Positions 8,916-14,801 of a stretch of 64,000 nucleotides of DNA are shown piece by piece (the stretch's first letter is position 1; every line of letters begins with the position of its first letter). The notes under the pieces are model-generated. The model was given only the letters and a program-made list of their open reading frames with translations. It made no database searches and was not told the origin of the DNA. The stretch lies in NCBI GenBank assembly GCA_036723975.1, contig DAIMGJ010000011.1, positions 1-64,000 of the forward strand. The letters run 5' to 3'. The stretch is from JAILEN01 sp036723975. GTDB taxonomy: Bacteria; Bacillota; Clostridia; Lachnospirales; Lachnospiraceae. Position numbers and translations under genes: made by a program.

Positions 8916-9803
8916 TTACCAATCGGAGTCCCAACCGGAATCGTAATCTGATCCGGAGTCCCAAGAATCCCAGTCAGAGCCTGAGTCCCAACTATCGTCG
9001 CTGTCCCAGCTCCAATCGTCATCATCGTCCCAATAGCTGTCGGAATCCCAATCGTCATTGTCATCACTTGAACCGGAATCAAACCAGTTGGTATCTTCAA
9101 ATCTTGAACCAAAATCCCAGGAAGTATCATAGTCGTTTTCTGTGTCAGAAGTAATGGCACTATCTAATTCGTCATCATCGTCCACTTCCAGCCAATCATC
9201 CGAAAGTGGATCGTAACGATACCAATAAGAATCTTGATAATAATAATCATTCCCCTTGTACCGATAGTATCCGTTGCTCGGTGATTTATCGAAGATGGCA
9301 ACAAGTATCGCCAATGCAAAAAAAATACCAAAAAAGATTAGCGTATACTTTCCGATGTTTCCAAAAAAGCCATCTATCAAATTAGAAAAGAATCGGTAGG
9401 TTTTCTCATTTTCATTGGAAGTTTTGGGTTTTTGATGACTCTTTTGATCTGCGATTTCTGCCTTTAATCTCTGATAAAGCTCATTTACCGCATAACCTTC
9501 ATCTACACCCTGATAACGAATGGCACGGGTACCATCGGCTTTGTTCTTGTAAACAACAAAGTCACCATTAATATCTTTATAAATACCAAAGGCTTTCGGT
9601 TGTTTATAATCCTTTCCGATAAAAAAGCGTGTTACTTCTTCCGGTGGAAGATTATGTGCCTTGTACCATTCCTGTAATTCTTCAATGGTCTTTGGCTGTT
9701 TATCTGCCACACGATTGACCGCTGAAATTGTCGCGCCGCAATACGGACATTTTTCCAAGCCTTCGTCAATCATCTGGCGACAGTATTCGCATTTTACTCT
9801 CAT
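8916..9803 (-). CDS. Zinc-ribbon membrane protein with acidic Trp/Asp/Ser-rich tail
   Basis: A 295-residue protein of unknown function. An N-terminal zinc ribbon is formed by CEYC and CPYC (rough residues 5-21). A soluble domain follows, then one membrane segment (about 150-170, IFFGIFFALAILVAIF). The last ~95 residues are strikingly acidic and repetitive, built from short units with D, S and W (for example DSWDSGSDWDSW). The ribbon-plus-helix layout suggests an N-in protein with an exposed acidic tail, but topology is inferred. The gene is alone between a terminator and a small minus-strand gene. The degenerate DNA repeats that encode the tail could expand or contract. Confidence 0.75.
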   Translation of the reverse strand: MRVKCEYCRQMIDEGLEKCPYCGATISAVNRVADKQPKTIEELQEWYKAHNLPPEEVTRFFIGKDYKQPKAFGIYKDINGDFVVYKNKADGTRAIRYQGVDEGYAVNELYQRLKAEIADQKSHQKPKTSNENEKTYRFFSNLIDGFFGNIGKYTLIFFGIFFALAILVAIFDKSPSNGYYRYKGNDYYYQDSYWYRYDPLSDDWLEVDDDDELDSAITSDTENDYDTSWDFGSRFEDTNWFDSGSSDDNDDWDSDSYWDDDDDWSWDSDDSWDSGSDWDSWDSGSDYDSGWDSDW

Positions 9804-9846
9804 ATACCTATTCCCGTTTTATACGTTTCGCACTTGTAAGCGAAAA

Positions 9847-9878
9847 CGCGCTTTTTTGCCATTTCTAACGAAAGCGCG
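9847..9878 (-). terminator. Probable terminator after the small 73-residue protein gene
   Basis: CGCGCTTT at 9847-9854 pairs with AAAGCGCG at 9871-9878. On the minus strand the stem overlaps the 3' end of the small gene and is followed by TTTTCGC. The short T-run makes it a moderate candidate. Confidence 0.45.
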
Positions 9879-10086
9879 CCGTTTCATATTTCATGCGCAT
9901 ACGAAGACAATTTTTCAAATCTTCTGTACGTGTGTGGATATCACCATCCTCAATCACAACATCCATAGAAGCCGCAAGATTATCAATCACATGATCGTCG
10001 ATTTCTTCCAATACTTCCATTTTTTGAATGATGTCTAACTTATCCTCCAATTTATCCGCATCAAAAAATTGCATCATTAATTCCAT
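9865..10086 (-). CDS. Small acidic protein of unknown function
   Basis: A 73-residue protein without a recognisable domain. It is mostly helical in appearance, with an acidic middle and a basic C-terminus (LKNCLRMRMKYETARFR). A GGAG ribosome site precedes the ATG. It starts 14 bases after the stop codon that would end an intact phospholipase C gene upstream, so the two were probably cotranscribed. Conserved spacing and the ribosome site support a real gene. I do not recognise the family. Confidence 0.6.
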   Translation of the reverse strand: MELMMQFFDADKLEDKLDIIQKMEVLEEIDDHVIDNLAASMDVVIEDGDIHTRTEDLKNCLRMRMKYETARFR

Positions 10087-10100
10087 ATCGCATCTCCACT

Positions 10101-11130
10101 CTATTTATTAAAATTATTTGCACTAAAAATATGTCGTGCTTCTTTTTCCGTTGCAAAATCTACAATTACAACACCGTAACAGGTCTGTGGTTTAAATTGA
10201 TATTCCATCAACTGCTTGTTTAAAAATACGAGCATACTTCTTCGGATGTCCCACCTTTCCGCTTCCTGAAGTAGAAAGGAAATTTAAAGAAAATGTCTCA
10301 TCAGACGCCTGGCAGTTTTCAAAAGATTCCACCACCGCATCCCATTTCATATCAACACCGTATTTGTAACGGTCCTGTATCCACAGTTGATTTGTATCCG
10401 TAATCATGGTCACTTCCTGAGTATCTGCCACAGCTTCTTTATTGTTCTGTTCCGACCATGAGAAATGGAGTCCTGTTCTGTTTTCTCCTTCCCCGTTTAC
10501 ATCCGCAAAACGAGTGGCAAGTACAATTTTTCCTCGCACATCTCCCAAGGTCGGAATCTCATTCTTCGTATACCATCTGGAAGCATTTTGATCCAGAACC
10601 TTGAAAAATTCGCTTTCCACCTTAGAGACATCGTCATCGTCATTTTCCGCTTTCACACAGAAGAGAATCGTCTCTGTCGGATGTTCTTCCAAAAAGGCAT
10701 ACACGTCCGAAAGCACATCTTCCAGATATAAGGTATCTCCAAACAAATTCAAAAAGCTTTTGTCTGCCTTACAGGTTCCAAATGCATGAATAAACTTTAA
10801 TCTTGTTCCATCATCGGTTTCATCCAGTGCCAAACGAATATCCAAGTAGCGATATCCGGACTCCAATTGATCCTTAAATTCCAAACTTTGGCACTGCAAA
10901 AAGAAGCTCGGGAAGATATGCGCCGTTGCACTATCATGGGTTCCCGGAATGGTTATGGAAGACAAGTAAGATTCATCCGGCAACAGCCCCATCCAATCGG
11001 AAGCCACGCAATCCGAATCAACTTCCGCCCATTCCTCCTCGGAGTCTTCCGCCAAAGTCCTGGAAGAAATTGAAAACACCATCGCAGTGGCCAGCAATAG
11101 CACCAGTCCCGATTTCATCAGTTTTTTCAT
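10101..11130 (-). pseudogene. Secreted PI-specific phospholipase C, C-terminus frameshifted
   Basis: An N-terminal signal peptide (about residues 1-27) is followed by the PLC-X domain. It has the catalytic His65 in ITIPGTHDSAT, the arginine site LDIRLA, and a second His115 in FIHAFG, as in bacterial PI-specific phospholipase C, which cleaves phosphatidylinositol outside the cell. The reading frame open from the ATG stops at 10192 (312 residues) with an unnatural end (FKQAVDGISI). In the +1 frame the expected C-terminus continues (LNKQLMEYQFKPQ, then CYGVVIVDFATEKEA) to a stop at 10101. The switch lies at the ATTTTTAAACAA run near 10226-10240, so one inserted base in a homopolymer explains it. 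This may be a real lesion, a phase-variable site or a sequencing error. The truncated product keeps both catalytic histidines. Confidence 0.75.
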
Positions 11131-11179
11131 ATGAATAACCCCTCATATTTAATTTTAAACTCATTTCCTCAATGTCCAA

Positions 11180-11208
11180 ATTATACCACATATGGTGTAT
11201 TGAGACAA
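11180..11208 (-). promoter_or_regulatory. Promoter of the phospholipase C gene
   Basis: On the minus strand TTGTCT (11203-11208) is followed after 17 bases by TATAAT (11180-11185), about 50 bases before the phospholipase start. A near-palindrome (ACACCATATGTGGT) occupies the spacer and could bind a regulator, though it is imperfect. Confidence 0.7.
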
Positions 11209-11274
11209 ACCTAAATCAAAATATAGGCGATTTATCAATATTTTAGCAGAAACCACCGGAAACGATAGAAAGAA

Positions 11275-11299
11275 AGCCCGACAGATATCTTGTCGGGCT
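11275..11299 (-). terminator. Terminator after the ECF S-component gene
   Basis: A perfect 9-bp stem (AGCCCGACA / TGTCGGGCT) with a 7-base loop directly follows the stop codon of the ECF gene. On the minus strand a broken T-run (TTTCTTTCT) follows. Confidence 0.7.
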
Positions 11300-11830
11300 C
11301 TATATATGTTGTTTTTCTTCCGGCACTACTTTTTTCAAAATAATCATTACCGGCTTAAACAAGAATAAACAGATGAAAAAATTTCCGATTCCATGAACGA
11401 TATCATATGGAATTCCGGCTACCCACCAGGTAAACTGCTGCGCCACACCACCAATCACAAGTGTGTACAGCGAGCATAAAAAACCAAAGGATAATCCAAA
11501 TGCACCGGACAGTATCGCATAAAACCATGGATTCTGTTTTCCGACTTTTTGGGTTAGCAAGACCAGAATTACCAGTATCGGCCACACATATGCATAGGCG
11601 ATCACCCACACTCCGGCGCCGAAATAAAAAGCCTCAATCACAGTAAACGCCCATGTCAAAAAAAGTACTCGCCAACCAAACATCAGGGCAAAAACGATAA
11701 ACAAGAAGCTTACCAGCTCTATATTCGGCAGAAAATCCAACGCATGCTTACTTGCTTCAATAATAGCCAGCATGATTCCCATGCTGGCTACATCGTAAGC
11801 ACCCCATTTTTTTGATGCTTTTTCTTCCAT
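11300..11830 (-). CDS. ECF transporter S component, cobalamin-linked
   Basis: A 176-residue integral membrane protein with about six hydrophobic helices and short loops, as in substrate-binding S components of energy-coupling-factor transporters. A basic/aromatic N-terminus (KKWGAYDVASMGIMLAIIEA) and GxxFF/W-rich helices fit the family. It starts 5 bases after a DUF4430 gene, and both lie behind a cobalamin riboswitch. Uptake of cobalamin or a corrinoid precursor is therefore the most likely role. The shared ECF module (EcfA/A'/T) is not in the window and would be supplied from elsewhere. Confidence 0.8.
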   Translation of the reverse strand: MEEKASKKWGAYDVASMGIMLAIIEASKHALDFLPNIELVSFLFIVFALMFGWRVLFLTWAFTVIEAFYFGAGVWVIAYAYVWPILVILVLLTQKVGKQNPWFYAILSGAFGLSFGFLCSLYTLVIGGVAQQFTWWVAGIPYDIVHGIGNFFICLFLFKPVMIILKKVVPEEKQHI

Positions 11831-11835
11831 ATATC

Positions 11836-12243
11836 TTAGAATGTCTCGAAAGCGAGCTTGAATGCATCACCATCTGCAACCGGCTGCTCGTCAACACCAT
11901 ACTGGCCATATTCACCGTTTACATAGATTGCCCAGTAAGAACCTGCATTGGAATCTGCTTTTCCGCCATTAACTGTATCAACAAAGAAGCCGTAATCTCC
12001 GTCGCTTCCTTCGTATGTGAAATCTTCGTTTGCAGCTACTTCATCCAATAATTCATGAAGAACTTCTGCGTCAGTCTTTCCTTCGTAAGAGGTTTCTGTT
12101 CCGTCTTCTGCTATAACTGTAAGAGTATAAGACTTAGAACCTGAAGCGGTCTTTGGACCAAACTTTGCATAAATACCTACGCCTGCTAAAATCACAACAA
12201 CAAGTGCTACGATTCCGATAATAATACCTTTTTTATTATTCAT
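11836..12243 (-). CDS. Membrane-anchored DUF4430 protein, putative corrinoid binder
   Basis: A 135-residue protein with an N-terminal uncleaved-looking membrane anchor (residues 7-26, IIIGIVALVVVILAGVGIYA). One extracytoplasmic DUF4430 domain follows, with the hallmark segment YWAIYVNGEYGQYGVDEQPV. DUF4430 is related to the C-terminal domain of intrinsic factor/transcobalamin. Its position behind a cobalamin riboswitch and directly before an ECF S component suggests it captures corrinoid at the outer face and hands it over. An AAGGAGG site precedes the ATG and is the likely target of the riboswitch. Confidence 0.82.
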   Translation of the reverse strand: MNNKKGIIIGIVALVVVILAGVGIYAKFGPKTASGSKSYTLTVIAEDGTETSYEGKTDAEVLHELLDEVAANEDFTYEGSDGDYGFFVDTVNGGKADSNAGSYWAIYVNGEYGQYGVDEQPVADGDAFKLAFETF

Positions 12244-12262
12244 GTTTTCCTCCTTCTTGTGC

Positions 12263-12451
12263 AGCCAAGAACTCGTGGCTATCGCACTTCATCAGGCAGG
12301 TCTCCCGGCTAAAAGATAAATTCCGCCGCCTTCCCGATGGAACATCAGTGGCATATTGGCAAAATATGATTCTTCTTACGGTGACGAGTTCGCTTGGGAG
12401 TTGCACCCAATTCCCTATTATCCATATCTCCAGAGGGATACGGCACCTGAT
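12263..12451 (-). promoter_or_regulatory. Cobalamin riboswitch with L5-L13 kissing loop
   Basis: On the minus strand the aptamer runs from ATCAGGTGCCG (12451-12441) to CCGGGAGACCTGCCTGAT (ending 12291), so P1 closes as ATCAGG/CCTGAT. In between are the conserved core parts AATAGGGAA, GGGTGCAACTCCC and the CCACTGA segment. Downstream, a hairpin AGCCA/TGGCT (12263-12280) carries the loop CGAGTTC, exactly complementary to GAACTCG in the L5 region (12385-12391). This is the L5-L13 kissing interaction of cobalamin riboswitches. The hairpin ends 8 bases before the AAGGAGG site of the DUF4430 gene, so control is probably of translation: bound cobalamin hides the site. No T-run is present for a transcriptional mechanism. 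Confidence 0.92.
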
Positions 12452-12502
12452 AAATCAATTTTCCTTTGGTATTTTATTTGAATTTACAGTATTTGTAAAC
12501 CT

Positions 12503-12811
12503 TTATCTTACCCAGTCGTCTCTGTCAAAGTGTTGTTCATTCATCCAATCCACAACCGCCTGCAAACCTTCTTCGGAAAACGCTTCCTTGTGCGTCATCT
12601 TCTTTTCGTCCGCAGTTGCCTCAAAGCTGTACGGCTCCGGCCAAACCGTAGCCAAAAAGTAGGGATCCTCCACCTGGGCCTCCGGATTGTCCTCCGGTGC
12701 CTTTGGCGTAACCTTTTCTACGCGGTAACGTAGGTTTCTCTCCTGATCGCTACCGGAAAAATGTTCTTTATTATAAAAAGCTAATGCCAATAATCTCTTT
12801 CGTTCAATCAC
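12503..12811 (-). CDS. Conserved-looking small protein in the SOS-type operon
   Basis: A 102-residue protein that I do not recognise. It begins with a GTG codon preceded by AAGGAGA. It has no signal peptide or membrane segment. Aromatic and acidic residues are common (VWPEPYSFEATADEKK, DWMNEQHFDRDDWV). It lies about 155 bases downstream of the YolD-like gene in the same orientation, across an AT-rich stretch, and may belong to the same transcript. It ends just before the cobalamin riboswitch region. Confidence 0.6.
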   Translation of the reverse strand: MIERKRLLALAFYNKEHFSGSDQERNLRYRVEKVTPKAPEDNPEAQVEDPYFLATVWPEPYSFEATADEKKMTHKEAFSEEGLQAVVDWMNEQHFDRDDWVR

Positions 12812-12966
12812 GTCTGTGTCTCCTTTTTAGTACTTTATGCTCTTTATATGCTTTATACTCTTATACTCTACGCAATTTAATATTAATGCCTTTTTTCTTT
12901 ATGCATTCCAATCTTTATGTTTGCATTTTTAGCATTATGCATTTTAAGCATTATGCCTCTTAAACT

Positions 12967-13266
12967 TTATGCTTTATAATCCGGATTTATTCGAGTTAGA
13001 TACTCCTCATATTCCTGCACATGCTCGATTTCATTTTCCGTATTGGCAATCCGCTGCATGGTGGTTTCTTCTACCTCATCCTCTAAACCGGTCAAAGCCT
13101 TAAAAGGCGCGAACTGCGCCGCACGGGTAATGGCATCCATCCTCGGATGAACCTTGGATGTGGGATGCTCCATGTTTATTATATCATCATACTTATGTGT
13201 TTCTTCCATACCTTTCCCTTTATATGTTTCTTCCATACCTTTCCCTTTATGCCTTATGTCCGCCAA
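12967..13266 (-). CDS. YolD-like protein, partner of a Y-family polymerase
   Basis: A protein of up to 99 residues. It contains the signature of the clostridial YolD-like family (hallmark RAAQFAPFKALTGLEDEVEE), typically encoded next to UvrX/ImpB-type translesion polymerases. The N-terminus is uncertain. The first ATG overlaps the end of the polymerase gene by 20 bases, and a 27-bp tandem duplication supplies two further ATG codons, each with an AAAGGGAAAGG site just upstream. The third one, giving MEETHKYDD, is the most compact. The function is unknown; a role with the polymerase in SOS mutagenesis is inferred from synteny. Confidence 0.82.
   Translation of the reverse strand: MADIRHKGKGMEETYKGKGMEETHKYDDIINMEHPTSKVHPRMDAITRAAQFAPFKALTGLEDEVEETTMQRIANTENEIEHVQEYEEYLTRINPDYKA
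13198..13251 (-). repeat. 27-bp tandem duplication of a ribosome site plus start codon
   Basis: Two adjacent 27-bp units (13198-13224 and 13225-13251) differ by one base. On the minus strand each contains AAAGGGAAAGGTATGGAAG, that is a purine-rich ribosome site followed by ATG. The copies remain in frame and translate as KGKGMEETY then KGKGMEETH, so the YolD-like gene has duplicated initiation signals. Confidence 0.9.
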
Positions 13267-14692
13267 TCTGAGCGTTTCGTTCTTTTGTCATTGCGCCTTC
13301 TTCAAAACTGGTGCCGCGTAGGATGGCATTCTTTCCAAAACGCGATTTGATTGAAAGCATAGCTTCCTGCAAAGCGCGCTCCTTTGCTTTCTTTTCTTCG
13401 TCCGCATCCGTATCCGTGGAATTCTTTTCCCCTGCCATCATATCAAATATCGTCATTTGACGTCCGGTATCTCCCACTTTTTTCTTCGCCATTTTTTCCG
13501 AAATGACATTGTTGGATGTAAGCGTCACCCTACGAATCAGAAGGGATGGGTCGGTCAATCGCTCAAACAAAGCTACAAACCCATCGATTAAGGCAGAGCA
13601 TGTGGAAGTGTAATCATCCAAATTATAAGTGCCGTGCGCATGCTTCGGAACCGGTCGACCATATCGGTCAATGGTCACCTCGCCATGATATGCACTTCTG
13701 CGATTCGGATCTAAAAGATTTTCCACATCATAACCGATGGTCAGCACAAGTTGATTCGTCACCAAATGCTTTTCTACCAGCTCCAGTGCCAATCCCTCTG
13801 CCATCTCTTTTACAATGACGCAGGCCTTTTCGTTGGTATATGGCTCTTTTAACACCTGACCGTGTCCCAAAGAATTGGTTTCCGGTCGATAGGACTGAAT
13901 CAAATCAATAGTTGTAGGCTCATAGCCCCAGGCATGATCAATTAAAAGTTCAGCATTTACACCAAAAAGCTTGTATAACAGCTCTTCATTATAATACTCC
14001 TCCGGTTTTCCGATGGAGCAGCGGGCAATATCACCCATGGTATACATGCCGTGCTTTTCTAATTTTCTGGCATAGCCCTGTCCAAGACGCCAAAAATCCG
14101 TCAGTGGCCTGTGATTCCAAAGGAGTCTGCGATAACTCATCTCGTTCAAAGAAGCTATGCGTACACCGTTTTCATCCGGATCCATATGCTTTGCCACGAT
14201 GTCCATGGCGATTTTGCATAGGTACATATTGGTTCCAATGCCTGCGGTGGCGGTGATGCCTGTTTCTTTTAAAACATCATTTATCATTTTGCGAGCCAAT
14301 TCTTCAGCCGTCATATGATAGGTGTTTAAATACGCCGTCACATCCATAAAGCACTCATCAACCGAATACACATGCATATCTTCCGGCGCAATGTAACGGA
14401 GATAAATACCAAAGATATGGGTGCTGTATTCCATGTAAAGCTTCATTCGCGGAGGTGCAACAATATAGTCTATGTGAAACTGCTTGGCTTTTTGCTCCAC
14501 CTCGAAAAGTCTCGGTCGCCCCGGAATTCCGTATTTTTTCAACTCCGGAGATACCGCAAGACAAATGGTTTTACCGGTACGGGTGGGATCCGCCACAACC
14601 AACCGGGTGGTAATGGGATCCAAATCCCGTTCGTGACATTCAACGGAGGCATAGAAAGACTTTAAATCAATGGCGATATATGTTTTTTCCAT
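13247..14692 (-). CDS. Y-family DNA polymerase (UmuC/ImpB-UvrX type)
   Basis: A 481-residue translesion polymerase. The N-terminal catalytic motif reads YIAIDLKSFYASVEC (metal-binding Asp and steric-gate region). The second acidic motif is VYSVDECFMDVT (roughly 125-135), with the helix-hairpin-helix region TDFWRLGQGYARKLEKHGM after it and a little-finger domain and basic C-terminus beyond. The length matches the ImpB/MucB/SamB group of Gram-positives rather than DinB (about 350-400). A LexA box overlaps its promoter, and a YolD-like gene overlaps its 3' end. DNA-damage-induced error-prone synthesis is the expected role. It is chromosomal here, though such pairs are also common on mobile elements. 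Confidence 0.92.
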   Translation of the reverse strand: MEKTYIAIDLKSFYASVECHERDLDPITTRLVVADPTRTGKTICLAVSPELKKYGIPGRPRLFEVEQKAKQFHIDYIVAPPRMKLYMEYSTHIFGIYLRYIAPEDMHVYSVDECFMDVTAYLNTYHMTAEELARKMINDVLKETGITATAGIGTNMYLCKIAMDIVAKHMDPDENGVRIASLNEMSYRRLLWNHRPLTDFWRLGQGYARKLEKHGMYTMGDIARCSIGKPEEYYNEELLYKLFGVNAELLIDHAWGYEPTTIDLIQSYRPETNSLGHGQVLKEPYTNEKACVIVKEMAEGLALELVEKHLVTNQLVLTIGYDVENLLDPNRRSAYHGEVTIDRYGRPVPKHAHGTYNLDDYTSTCSALIDGFVALFERLTDPSLLIRRVTLTSNNVISEKMAKKKVGDTGRQMTIFDMMAGEKNSTDTDADEEKKAKERALQEAMLSIKSRFGKNAILRGTSFEEGAMTKERNAQIGGHKA

Positions 14693-14721
14693 GAAACCTC
14701 CTTTCCTGTCGTTCCATCTGC

Positions 14722-14750
14722 ATTATAACATATTTATCGAACTTTTGTTC
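14722..14750 (-). promoter_or_regulatory. LexA-type SOS box and promoter of the Y-polymerase operon
   Basis: The palindrome GAACTTTTGTTC at 14739-14750 matches the Gram-positive LexA (DinR) operator pattern GAAC-N4-GTTC. It lies just upstream of a TATAAT -10 (14722-14727, minus strand), covering the weak -35 region, so LexA binding would block RNA polymerase. The AAAGGAGG ribosome site follows. Confidence 0.85.
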
Positions 14751-14769
14751 ACTTAAATATCAAAAAAAA

Positions 14770-14793
14770 GAGACGGTTCAAACGAACCGTCTC
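14770..14793 (-). terminator. Terminator of glgP
   Basis: A perfect 10-bp stem GAGACGGTTC / GAACCGTCTC with a 4-base loop lies 9 bases after the glgP stop. CTTTTTTTTG follows on the minus strand. Confidence 0.92.
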
Positions 14794-14801
14794 AAAAATC
14801 T

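Noticed and set aside
10226..10240. TTTAAAC heptamer in the phospholipase gene as a programmed -1 frameshift site
   Set aside because: The zero-frame codons are TTT AAA CAA, and the continuing C-terminus is in the +1 frame, so the classic -1 tandem slip would not yield it. A one-base insertion is simpler.
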